A DNA stretch of 8,700 nt. Source: Spirochaetales bacterium (GTDB lineage Bacteria > Spirochaetota > Spirochaetia > B11-G9). Position 1 is the stretch's first letter; each line of letters starts with the position of its first letter. The position numbers and the translations under genes are program-made. Under the pieces are notes generated by a model that made no database searches, had not been told where the DNA came from, and saw only the letters and a list, made by a program, of their open reading frames with translations. The DNA is taken from contig JALTGJ010000310.1 in NCBI GenBank assembly GCA_027077185.1, positions 1-8,700 on the forward strand, in the 5' to 3' direction. Below are positions 1 to 5,161 of this stretch, piece by piece.

Positions 1-666
1 CTTTTCCCGTTCTGAATGAAGTAAATGGTTAAGGAAAAAATTTTTTCTATCAGACATTTCAATTTCATAACTTGCAATCATTCCTATAATATTGGCACCA
101 ATAAAGAAAAAATTATTATTTATAAAGATTAGAGTTGGAGTAGATACATAAAAAATCGCCGCTACTTCATATAGAATTACAATAATTAAACTACCAATAG
201 TAGCCCAGATAAAAATCATTCTTGATGCCGTATATGCCATCATAAAAATAAGAATTAATCCCGCATAATATAGATAATTAGCCGGAGGTGGAGAAATTAC
301 AATCATTAAAATTATTATTGCCCCTCCTACAACTTCTACAAGCATAAAAAAGTACTGAAACACTTTTTGGTACCAAGTAAACAGGGAAAGTATTAATACA
401 ATTACTGCTATGGAGTCAAAAACAGCAAATCTTAAAAACCAGAAAAAGTGTTTTAGTTCGGGGACAACAAATGCATCTAGTATACCAAAAAAACTATAGG
501 CTATAATACTAAAAATTATTGCCAGTCTGTTTGTTTTCACCGATTTTATTAAGATACTTGCTTTGTAACTTTTTTCCAGGTAGGCATAATTTTTATTAAA
601 AGAAAGTGTAAATGGATTCAACGACATATCTTCATTGATACTGTTTACAAATATTTCCTTGTCCAT
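1..666 (-). CDS. Multi-spanning membrane sensor protein, N-terminal part (cut by window edge)
   Basis: This is an open frame of 222 codons with no stop before base 1, so the C-terminal part lies outside the window. It starts at ATG 666, directly after an in-frame TAA. AGGAG lies 14 bases upstream, a rather long spacing. Residues 1-45 are soluble (MDKEIFVNSINEDMSLNPF...). About six hydrophobic segments follow, near 47-66, 77-97, 104-125, 130-148, 150-172 and 180-199, the first leading into a FGILDAFVVPE stretch. The sequence then turns charged (YEIEMSDRKNFFLNHLLHSEREK), which looks like the start of a linker helix. This layout is typical of the membrane input domain of bacterial adenylate/guanylate cyclases, GGDEF proteins or sensor kinases, where a charged 'RRxFLLxxLLxxER'-like helix leads into the catalytic domain. 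The output domain cannot be seen, so a signalling role is inferred. It diverges from the gene at 847 and has its own candidate promoter. Confidence 0.75.
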   Translation of the reverse strand, partial: MDKEIFVNSINEDMSLNPFTLSFNKNYAYLEKSYKASILIKSVKTNRLAIIFSIIAYSFFGILDAFVVPELKHFFWFLRFAVFDSIAVIVLILSLFTWYQKVFQYFFMLVEVVGGAIIILMIVISPPPANYLYYAGLILIFMMAYTASRMIFIWATIGSLIIVILYEVAAIFYVSTPTLIFINNNFFFIGANIIGMIASYEIEMSDRKNFFLNHLLHSEREK

Positions 667-706
667 TTATAGCTGTCATACTCCTATACTTATTTTTCCT
701 ATCCAA

Positions 707-734
707 AGTATAACCTATATGAATACAATTACAA
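707..734 (-). promoter_or_regulatory. Candidate sigma-70 promoter of the minus-strand sensor gene
   Basis: Read on the minus strand, TTGTAA (734-729) is followed after 16 bases by TATACT (712-707). The predicted transcript would start near 700, about 35 bases before the ATG at 666. Match to consensus is 4/6 and 5/6; position supports it, but AT-rich DNA makes chance matches common. Confidence 0.45.
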
Positions 735-808
735 CACTTTTACTATATACAAGGAAAGTAATTAAAAAATAAAGTAAAATATTTCTGTTACTCCAGGCAA
801 ATATCCGG

Positions 809-814
809 TATAAT
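809..814 (+). promoter_or_regulatory. Candidate -10 box of the DUF6498-like gene
   Basis: A perfect TATAAT lies 33 bases before the ATG at 847. At the right distance upstream the best -35 is only TGTTAC (786-791), a poor match. An AT-only palindrome, TATTATTAATAATA (about 815-828), follows the box. This is a plausible but weakly supported promoter. Confidence 0.35.
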
Positions 815-846
815 TATTATTAATAATAAATTCTACCGGGGATACC

Positions 847-1506
847 ATGACTAAGAAAAAAACAAAATTAAATATTTTTAATAAATTAAACTCCATTTTT
901 CTTGGAGGCCTATTTATATGGGGTCTGCTTTTTGCAGGCTGGTCTCCTATGATGGTTGTTGCCGGTTACTGGGTGGAGGAATTTTTTACATTTGTTTTAA
1001 CAGGAATAACACTAATTATCCTTAGGATCTCCGGAAGAAAACCGATTTATTTTGGTAAATTTTTACTGGTTCTGGGCAGTTTCTTTATTGCACATACTAT
1101 TTTTATCCTGGTTCTTGCCGGCTTTGCTGCAAAGACAGATCCTATGGCAGAACAGGTTTTTATAGCAATTTTCTACCCCATTGCAGGAAGTGCTCTGGAA
1201 CTTGACCCTGTGTTTTTAAATGATATGCTGTACATTACATCATTGGCTTTTCTTGGTATTTTATACAATCTATACAAATCTGTTTTTTATAAGGGTAACT
1301 GGAAAACCATAAATACTGCAGAACTTGTAAACAAATCTTTTGGAACATTTATAGCCCCTCACCTGGTCATTATTCTGGGAATGGGAACAATTATTATAAC
1401 AAAAACCCCTGCATATCTGGCAATCGTCCTTGTGTTAATTAAGGTGTCCATCGATCTTTCAGGATTTGGGTCAAAAGGAGGGCAGATAATCAAATCTGAA
1501 TCCTAA
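847..1506 (+). CDS. DUF6498-like integral membrane protein
   Basis: A 219-residue protein of unknown function that should sit in the cytoplasmic membrane. A basic start (MTKKKTKLNIFNKL) is followed by about six hydrophobic segments near 14-33, 35-59, 71-95, 122-147, 168-186 and 188-206. The early motif GWSPMMVVAGYWVEEFF (31-47) resembles the 'GWs...YWxEN' signature I associate with DUF6498, and the end (PHLVIILGMG...LIKVSIDL, 171-204) matches the family's usual HLxIILG...LKxxxDL ending. Family assignment is from memory. The start is the only early ATG in frame; the Shine-Dalgarno site is weak (GGGG, 4-8 bases upstream). No intrinsic terminator follows; instead the transcript would run into the hairpin block at 1525. 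It has no obvious functional partner among its neighbours. Confidence 0.8.
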   Translation: MTKKKTKLNIFNKLNSIFLGGLFIWGLLFAGWSPMMVVAGYWVEEFFTFVLTGITLIILRISGRKPIYFGKFLLVLGSFFIAHTIFILVLAGFAAKTDPMAEQVFIAIFYPIAGSALELDPVFLNDMLYITSLAFLGILYNLYKSVFYKGNWKTINTAELVNKSFGTFIAPHLVIILGMGTIIITKTPAYLAIVLVLIKVSIDLSGFGSKGGQIIKSES

Positions 1507-1524
1507 AAAACAATTGAATTTAAA

Positions 1525-1557
1525 ACGTTAGGGATAGAAGCGGAAATCCCGCAACGT
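1525..1557. repeat. Two-tier inverted repeat opening the intergenic repeat block
   Basis: ACGTT (1525-1529) pairs with AACGT (1553-1557), and inside it GGGAT (1531-1535) pairs with ATCCC (1546-1550), around a loop containing AGAAGCGG. No T-tract follows, so it is not an intrinsic terminator of the upstream gene. It begins 19 bases after the stop codon at 1506 and marks an abrupt rise in GC content. It is probably the 5' module of a larger composite element reaching about 1708. Confidence 0.65.
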
Positions 1558-1575
1558 GATGGGATGTATCTGCAG

Positions 1576-1595
1576 AGACAAGGCATGCCTTGTCT
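1576..1595. repeat. Perfect 20-base palindrome (REP-like arm)
   Basis: A 20-base self-complementary sequence centred on GGCATGCC, with core GACAAGGCATGCCTTGTC. It is far longer than chance palindromes expected in 8.7 kb. Flanks (GCAG before, GTACCC after) resemble the short conserved heads of REP-type repeats but are not diagnostic. It lies inside the GC-richer block and in no real gene. Confidence 0.7.
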
Positions 1596-1660
1596 GTACC
1601 CAGAAATTCAAAATGTGGTCCCGTGCTACATATCCGTGAGGAATTGCAGCGTATAGCCCG

Positions 1661-1706
1661 GCCCCGTAGGGGCGGATTCCATATCCGCCCATATGGGGCA
1701 ACGCCC
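1661..1706 (+). repeat. GTAG-headed REP-like double hairpin
   Basis: GTAG (1666-1669) is followed by the 8-base perfect stem GGGCGGAT (1670-1677) / ATCCGCCC (1683-1690) with a TCCAT loop. Outside it, GCCCC (1661-1665) can pair with GGGGC (1695-1699) to enclose the hairpin, or alternatively with GGGGC at 1669-1673. A further small hairpin, GGGC-AAC-GCCC, spans 1696-1706. REP elements mobilised by RAYT (TnpA_REP) transposases characteristically have a GTAG/GTGG tetranucleotide just before an imperfect palindrome, so I infer a REP-type element. No RAYT gene is in the window, and copy number elsewhere cannot be judged. Confidence 0.65.
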
Positions 1707-1736
1707 AGGCAAAAAATATAATCAAAACAATATGGC

Positions 1737-1768
1737 AAACAAAAAAACCTCCGGCATTACCGGAGGTT
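1737..1768 (-). terminator. Intrinsic terminator of the GNAT gene
   Basis: On the minus strand, AACCTCCGG / CCGGAGGTT forms a perfect 9-base GC-rich stem with a 5-base loop, immediately followed by TTTTTTTG. It starts 24 bases after the stop codon of the acetyltransferase gene. There is no T-tract on the plus-strand side, so termination is directional. Confidence 0.92.
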
Positions 1769-1791
1769 CAATATTATTCGAAAGCCAAAGT

Positions 1792-2517
1792 TTAGATGTC
1801 CGGTGTGTCAGGAATAATAATTTTATCTGCCTTAGCAAGAATGTCTGCAGGAACAGGTCTAATAAGATCACCATGAACAAGCTGTTTGTTATAATCTTTC
1901 ACTGTTGAATCCCAGTAAGATCTTCTAATGTAGTAGATAGCTGCTCCACCAAGCTCATGCTGGTTTTCAGGCCATGGGTATGAAGGCTGTGCACAACCAA
2001 GTCCGTATCTCTTCCATCCGTTGTAAGATTCGAAAGTTGACCACCATTCTTTAGCACCAAGAACTTCAAAAGCATACTGTGCTTTAGCATAGTACATAGC
2101 TGCACCTACACCACCACCTCTTTTAAAAGCCATTGAGTGAAGAGAAATATGAGTGTCTTCATCTCTTTTTCGGCCATTTGCAAATCCTGCTAATTCACCA
2201 TCAATGGAACCAATCAAGTGGTAAGAATCCTTAAGTCTGTTTCGGAGCCATCCAAGAATTTCTGCATAAACACGAACACCTACAATATCATAAAAATCTC
2301 TGTCAATTTCAAGAAAGTTCTTTAAAAACTTTAACAGTTCAGGAGCTTCTTCTTTTTTTAAAGCTCTAATAACAAGATTTTTTCCATCTCTGGTTTTTGT
2401 ATAGGCAGGTTCAAATGCAGGTAATTCAACAACAGGACCGGCAAGCCATGCTTCAATTTCTGCTACAGGTATGTTTAGTACATCCTGGGAAACTTTTTCA
2501 GGTACTACTGATTTCAT
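1792..2517 (-). CDS. GNAT-fold N-acetyltransferase-like protein, substrate unknown
   Basis: A 241-residue soluble protein. Residues 48-200 have the plan of a GNAT (GCN5-related) acetyltransferase: a first strand and helix (NLVIRALKKEEAPELLKFL), a strand pair HLIGSIDGELAGFANG (100-115), the central strand HISLHSMAF (123-131) and an acetyl-CoA pyrophosphate loop RGGGVG (133-138) that fits the R/QxxGxG/A motif A, then a helix. A segment rich in W and Y follows (AKEWWSTFESYNGWKRYGLGCAQ), ending with YYIRR. The first 45 residues and last 40 residues lie outside the core and are not recognised. The acceptor substrate cannot be told, and the fold call rests on motif A and predicted strand order. Start ATG 2517 has AAGGAG seven bases upstream. 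It is a single-gene unit with its own terminator, divergent from the carboxyltransferase gene. Confidence 0.7.
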   Translation of the reverse strand: MKSVVPEKVSQDVLNIPVAEIEAWLAGPVVELPAFEPAYTKTRDGKNLVIRALKKEEAPELLKFLKNFLEIDRDFYDIVGVRVYAEILGWLRNRLKDSYHLIGSIDGELAGFANGRKRDEDTHISLHSMAFKRGGGVGAAMYYAKAQYAFEVLGAKEWWSTFESYNGWKRYGLGCAQPSYPWPENQHELGGAAIYYIRRSYWDSTVKDYNKQLVHGDLIRPVPADILAKADKIIIPDTPDI

Positions 2518-2523
2518 AAATAT

Positions 2524-2529
2524 CTCCTT
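2524..2529 (-). promoter_or_regulatory. Ribosome binding site of the GNAT gene
   Basis: AAGGAG on the minus strand, seven bases before the ATG at 2517. It confirms the start and suggests efficient translation. Confidence 0.85.
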
Positions 2530-2610
2530 AAAATTTTGAGGTAAAGGAGTACTATAATTAAGATGAAAGAGGGTGTCAAGTAAGATTGCATAAATTTTTA
2601 TTCTTTTTTC

Positions 2611-2639
2611 TTGACGTAAACATAAGCTGTTGATAATAT
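2611..2639 (+). promoter_or_regulatory. Promoter of the carboxyltransferase gene (extended -10)
   Basis: TTGACG (2611-2616), a 17-base spacer ending in TGA, then TAATAT (2634-2639). The TG one base before the -10 makes it an extended -10 promoter, which compensates for the 4/6 hexamer. The transcript would start near 2646, giving a leader of about 75 bases. A second possible -10, TATACT (2666-2671), lies downstream but has a poor -35 (TTTGCT, 2644-2649). Confidence 0.6.
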
Positions 2640-2681
2640 GAGCTTTGCTTTTCGAAAACAGGTCCTATACTGTTTGTATGC

Positions 2682-2701
2682 AAAATTGAAATTCCAATTT
2701 T
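2682..2701. repeat. AAAATTG/CAATTTT inverted repeat in the carboxyltransferase leader
   Basis: AAAATTG (2682-2688) and CAATTTT (2695-2701) form a perfect 7-base dyad separated by six bases. It lies downstream of the promoter and ends eight bases before the Shine-Dalgarno region AAGGTGAGG. It could be an operator or a weak leader hairpin controlling ribosome access; in AT-rich DNA a chance origin is also possible. Confidence 0.4.
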
Positions 2702-2720
2702 ATTTTCAAGGTGAGGTAAT

Positions 2721-4271
2721 ATGTCAAATCAGGAAGCTTATACCAGATTTAAAGAAATGCAGGCAAAAATGTTGAAGGGTGGTGGTGATGACCGAATTAA
2801 AGCCCAGCATGATAGAGGAAAACTGACAGCCAGAGAAAGAATAGATTATCTTTTAGATGAAACTTCTTTTACAGAACAGGAAACATATGCAACTGTTAGA
2901 GCAACAGATTTCGGAATGGATAAAAAAAAGTTTTTGGGCGATGGGGTTGTAACCGGAAGTGGAAAAGTTGGAGGACGACAGGTTTTTCTTTCTTCACAGG
3001 ATTTTACAGTTCTGGGAGGATCTCTTGGAGAAATGCATGCAGAAAGAATTGCATCGGCTCAAATGGATGCTCTTAAAAACGGAACTCCATTTCTTCAAAT
3101 AAATGATTCCGGCGGTGCAAGGATTCAGGAAGGTACTTTATCTTTGGATGGATATGCAAAAATATTCAGAGCAAACACCCTTAGTTCCGGAGTTATACCC
3201 CAACTGTCAATTATTCTGGGTCCATGTGCAGGAGGTGCTGTGTATTCCCCTGGAATTACAGACTTTATTTTTATGGTTGACCAGTTGAGTCACATGTACA
3301 TTACAGGACCTGATGTAATTAAAGCAGTTACCGGAGAAGAAATTAGTCATGAAGACTTAGGTGGTGCAAAGGCTCATACTTTTAAAAGCGGGAATGTTCA
3401 TTTTAGATTTTCTTCTGAAGAAGAGTGCCTTACTTTTGCCCAGACCTTATTAAGTTATCTCCCGTCAAATAATACTGAGCAGCCCCCAATTTCCGCATGT
3501 TATGATCCTATAGACAGAAAGACTCCGGAACTTCTGGACCTGCTGCCGGATAATCCAAGAAAACCTTACGATATCCGAACATTAATTAATTCTGTTTTCG
3601 ATGCAGATTCATTTTTGGAAGTTCAGAAAGATTTTGCTCAGAACATTGTAATTGGGTTTGCAAAACTTAATGGCCATACAATTGGTCTTATGGCTAATCA
3701 GCCAAAAGTAATGGCTGCAGTTCTCGATATAAATGCAGCTGATAAAGCTGCAAGATTTGTAAGATTCTGTGACTCTTTTAATATTCCGTTTATATCCTTT
3801 GTTGATGTACCTGGATTCCTTCCTGGAACGGGCCAGGAGCATGGCGGTATTATTCGTCATGGTGCAAAACTACTCTATGCAATCGCAGAAGCAACTGTTC
3901 CTAAAATTGCACTTATAGTAAAAAAATCCTATGGGGGTGCATACATTGCCATGTCTTCCAAGGCATTGGGTTATGACAGAACCATTGCCTATCCAAGTGC
4001 AGAAGTTGCAGTTATGGGTGCCGAAGGTGCTGCAAATGTTATTTTTAGACGGGACATTAAGGCAGCGGAAGATCCGGTTGCAATGAGACAGCAGAAAATT
4101 GATGAGTTTAAAGAAACAGTTATGAACCCATTTATAGCTGCCGGTTTTGGTTATCTGGATGATATTATTGATCCTGAAGAAACCAGACTGGAGCTTTGGA
4201 AGTCCCTGGAAATGTACTTGAATAAAAAAGAAGACAGACCAAAGAAAAAACACGGGAATATGCCGTTATAA
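2721..4271 (+). CDS. Acyl-CoA carboxyltransferase (propionyl-CoA carboxylase beta / methylmalonyl-CoA decarboxylase alpha type)
   Basis: A 516-residue cytoplasmic enzyme subunit that moves a carboxyl group between biotin and an acyl-CoA, interconverting propionyl-CoA and (S)-methylmalonyl-CoA. Length is normal for the family. Two crotonase-like halves are visible. The N-terminal half has the QINDSGGARIQEG loop (127-138) and GPCAGGAVYSPGITDF (167-182). The C-terminal half has VDVPGFLPGTGQEHGGIIRHGAKLLYA (361-387) and KKSYGGAYIAMSSK (401-414). The C-terminus KKHGNMPL is the family hallmark. Asp419 in LGYDRT aligns, from memory, with the Streptomyces PccB aspartate that favours propionyl-CoA over acetyl-CoA. 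No biotin carboxylase, biotin carrier or membrane decarboxylase subunit is adjacent, so carboxylase, decarboxylase (mmdA-like) and transcarboxylase roles cannot be separated; I therefore give no symbol. The start ATG follows GGTGAGG by four bases. Confidence 0.93.
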   Translation: MSNQEAYTRFKEMQAKMLKGGGDDRIKAQHDRGKLTARERIDYLLDETSFTEQETYATVRATDFGMDKKKFLGDGVVTGSGKVGGRQVFLSSQDFTVLGGSLGEMHAERIASAQMDALKNGTPFLQINDSGGARIQEGTLSLDGYAKIFRANTLSSGVIPQLSIILGPCAGGAVYSPGITDFIFMVDQLSHMYITGPDVIKAVTGEEISHEDLGGAKAHTFKSGNVHFRFSSEEECLTFAQTLLSYLPSNNTEQPPISACYDPIDRKTPELLDLLPDNPRKPYDIRTLINSVFDADSFLEVQKDFAQNIVIGFAKLNGHTIGLMANQPKVMAAVLDINAADKAARFVRFCDSFNIPFISFVDVPGFLPGTGQEHGGIIRHGAKLLYAIAEATVPKIALIVKKSYGGAYIAMSSKALGYDRTIAYPSAEVAVMGAEGAANVIFRRDIKAAEDPVAMRQQKIDEFKETVMNPFIAAGFGYLDDIIDPEETRLELWKSLEMYLNKKEDRPKKKHGNMPL

Positions 4272-4283
4272 CGGAGAAAGAAA

Positions 4284-4332
4284 ACGGGTGTCTCGATACA
4301 TTTTTGCGGAGCAAAAACACTCGACAACCGGT
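4284..4332. repeat. Imperfect long inverted repeat with TTTTTGC-GGA-GCAAAAA core
   Basis: TTTTTGC (4301-4307) and GCAAAAA (4311-4317) form a perfect 7-base stem with a GGA loop. Flanks extend the dyad imperfectly: ACGGGTGTCTCGATAC on the left is partly complementary to CACTCGACAACCGGTT on the right. It sits 13 bases after the carboxyltransferase stop. No T-tract follows directly, though a run of seven A follows at 4334-4340. It may be a REP-like repeat or mRNA 3'-end structure between the two genes; it does not look like a standard terminator. Confidence 0.5.
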
Positions 4333-4363
4333 TAAAAAAACACCGCTCTCTGAGAGTTGAAGA

Positions 4364-4373
4364 TTGTTAACAA
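4364..4373. repeat. TTGTTAACAA palindrome overlapping the PNPOx gene's RBS
   Basis: A perfect 10-base palindrome whose last two bases overlap the AAGGAG Shine-Dalgarno (4372-4377), which lies five bases before the ATG at 4383. It might be a regulator site, but short AT palindromes arise by chance. Confidence 0.25.
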
Positions 4374-4382
4374 GGAGAATTT

Positions 4383-4787
4383 ATGTCAAGAGAAAAAGTT
4401 AGAGAAATAATATTAAGTGCAGGTTCATGTCAGATGGCTACCAGTGTAGATGGTCAGCCAAAGGTACGGCCAATGAAGTTTGTTGTAACAGACGACTTTA
4501 AGTTCTGGTGTACTACAGTAAATATAAGCGGAAAGGTACAGGAACTTAAGGATAACCCTAAAGTGGAACTTTGCTGGGTAGCTAAAAACGGTGATCATTT
4601 ACGGGTATCCGGAATAGCGGATTTAACAGGTGATGCTGCAAAGAAAAAGAAACTTCTGGAACTTCACCCTGGTGCTTTGGGGTTATTTACAGACGAAAAT
4701 GATCCTTCTCTGGTTCATGTGGAAGTTGTTCCAACAAGAGTACGCTGGAAAAACCATGCTTTTTGTGAGTATAATGAGGTAGAATAG
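4383..4787 (+). CDS. Pyridoxamine 5'-phosphate oxidase family (PNPOx-like) flavin-binding protein
   Basis: A 134-residue cytoplasmic protein with the split-barrel plan of PNPOx-like proteins, which bind FMN, F420 or sometimes haem. It runs from an N-terminal helix (SREKVREIILSAG) through the strand CQMATSVDGQPKVRPM (16-31), where the 'G-P-VRPM' pattern faces the flavin phosphate in relatives. FKFWCTTVNISGKVQELKDNPKVELCWV (39-66) follows, then HLRVSGIADLTGD (72-84) and a last strand VHVEVVPTRVRWK (111-123). Its small size fits the broad uncharacterised subgroup, not true PdxH (about 200+ residues), so a pyridoxal phosphate role is not supported. The gene is probably read from its own start or by readthrough from the carboxyltransferase 111 bases upstream; AAGGAG fixes the start. 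A strong terminator follows. Confidence 0.85.
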   Translation: MSREKVREIILSAGSCQMATSVDGQPKVRPMKFVVTDDFKFWCTTVNISGKVQELKDNPKVELCWVAKNGDHLRVSGIADLTGDAAKKKKLLELHPGALGLFTDENDPSLVHVEVVPTRVRWKNHAFCEYNEVE

Positions 4788-4817
4788 ACTAGTATTTATT
4801 GCTGCAATTTTTTAAAG

Positions 4818-4848
4818 CTGTCTGATTTTTATTAGACAGTTTTTTTTT
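4818..4848 (+). terminator. Intrinsic terminator after the PNPOx-like gene
   Basis: CTGTCTGA (4818-4825) pairs with TTAGACAG (4832-4839) through one G-T wobble, with loop TTTTTA, followed by nine T (4840-4848). It is a textbook terminator closing the left-hand transcription unit just before the TA modules. Confidence 0.92.
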
Positions 4849-4868
4849 GGATTGGATATTTTTTCTAC

Positions 4869-4897
4869 TTGATTTATATATAAAGAAAGATTATTAT
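4869..4897 (+). promoter_or_regulatory. Promoter of the vapBC-like operon
   Basis: TTGATT (4869-4874), 17 bases, TATTAT (4892-4897). Transcription would begin near 4904, only about 12 bases before the chosen antitoxin ATG at 4916, leaving just enough room for the GGAGG site. The spacer contains the palindrome TTTATATATAAA (4873-4884). Confidence 0.6.
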
Positions 4898-4921
4898 CCA
4901 TATATGGAGGCATATATGGAG
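4898..4921. promoter_or_regulatory. Candidate antitoxin operator: CATATATGGAG direct repeat
   Basis: CATATATGGAG occurs twice, at 4899-4909 and 4911-4921, with a 12-base period, and the first copy sits in the palindrome CCATATATGG (4898-4907). The repeats span the predicted transcription start, the Shine-Dalgarno and the antitoxin start codon. RHH antitoxins usually bind short repeats about one helical turn apart, so this is a good candidate autoregulatory site, although one copy overlaps coding bases and the GGAG part also serves as RBS. Confidence 0.45.
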
Positions 4922-5161
4922 CTTTCTCATAAAACAACAATTCTATTCTCTGAAGATCAATTTTCTTCCCTGAAACATATGGCAAAAGCAAAAAGAAAAT
5001 CCATAGGTGAACTAATACGAAGTGCATGTGAGCAGGTCTATGCTTCAGACAACAGATTAGAAGCGAAAAATGCAGTTTTTGATTTGGAAAAACTGAATTT
5101 GCCTGTAGCATCTGTAAAGAGAATGAAGATGGAACAAGTTTCCTTTAAAGAAATTTATTAA
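4916..5161 (+). CDS. RHH-like antitoxin of a VapC-type TA module
   Basis: An 81-residue protein placed just before a PIN-domain toxin. Residues 4-42 have a ribbon-helix-helix plan: a short strand (SHKTTILFS), a helix (DQFSSLKHMAKAKR) and a second helix after KSI (GELIRSACEQVY). The remaining half (DLEKLNLPVASVKRMKMEQ) is expected to bind and block the toxin. The start ATG 4916 is chosen because GGAGG (4906-4910) lies five bases upstream. The frame is open further left to ATG 4904 and a TTG at 4847, but these lie at or before the predicted transcription start or in the terminator. The stop TAA shares its last A with the toxin ATG (TAATG), so the two are translationally coupled. Sequence match to a named VapB family was not recognised. 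Confidence 0.8.
   Translation: MELSHKTTILFSEDQFSSLKHMAKAKRKSIGELIRSACEQVYASDNRLEAKNAVFDLEKLNLPVASVKRMKMEQVSFKEIY

Larger units (their letters stand above)
1507..1739. other. Non-coding composite repeat block between gene ends
   Basis: About 230 bases lie between the stop of the DUF6498-like gene and the terminator of the convergent acetyltransferase gene. Much of 1525-1708 can fold: the opening two-tier stem, the perfect palindrome, a small TCC-GTGA-GGA stem with a GNRA-type loop (1633-1642), and the GTAG-headed double hairpin. Base composition is clearly richer in G+C than either neighbour. Frames of 65-72 codons exist on the minus strand (rich in R, G, P and C), but they simply read through the palindromes, have no Shine-Dalgarno site and look spurious. 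The block could be a clustered REP/MITE-like element or a structured RNA at the 3' end of the upstream transcript. Confidence 0.6.

Noticed and set aside
1525..1708. tRNA, rRNA fragment or known riboswitch in the GC-rich block
   Set aside because: No T-loop (GTTCRA), acceptor stem or recognisable rRNA core; the palindromes are simple hairpins and not a cloverleaf.
1520..1738. Minus-strand frames of 65 and 72 codons in the intergenic block
   Set aside because: They read through palindromes of the repeat element, have odd R/G/P/C-rich composition, no Shine-Dalgarno site and no domain; a repeat block explains them better.
1693..1908. Plus-strand 71-codon frame
   Set aside because: It crosses the terminator hairpin and runs antisense into the acetyltransferase gene.
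3609..3860. 83-codon minus-strand frame
   Set aside because: Antisense to conserved carboxyltransferase coding sequence, with no RBS or domain.
3870..4253. 127-codon minus-strand frame rich in Cys, Phe and Asn
   Set aside because: It is antisense to the well-conserved carboxyltransferase C-terminal half; its composition is that of a shadow frame.
4847..4915. Upstream TTG (4847) or ATG (4904) start for the VapC-type antitoxin
   Set aside because: The TTG lies in the terminator T-tract and both lie at or before the predicted transcription start; GGAGG is correctly spaced only for ATG 4916.
4812..5111. 99-codon minus-strand frame opposite the antitoxin
   Set aside because: It passes through the PNPOx terminator and lies antisense to an antitoxin with good RBS, promoter and fold; no family resemblance.
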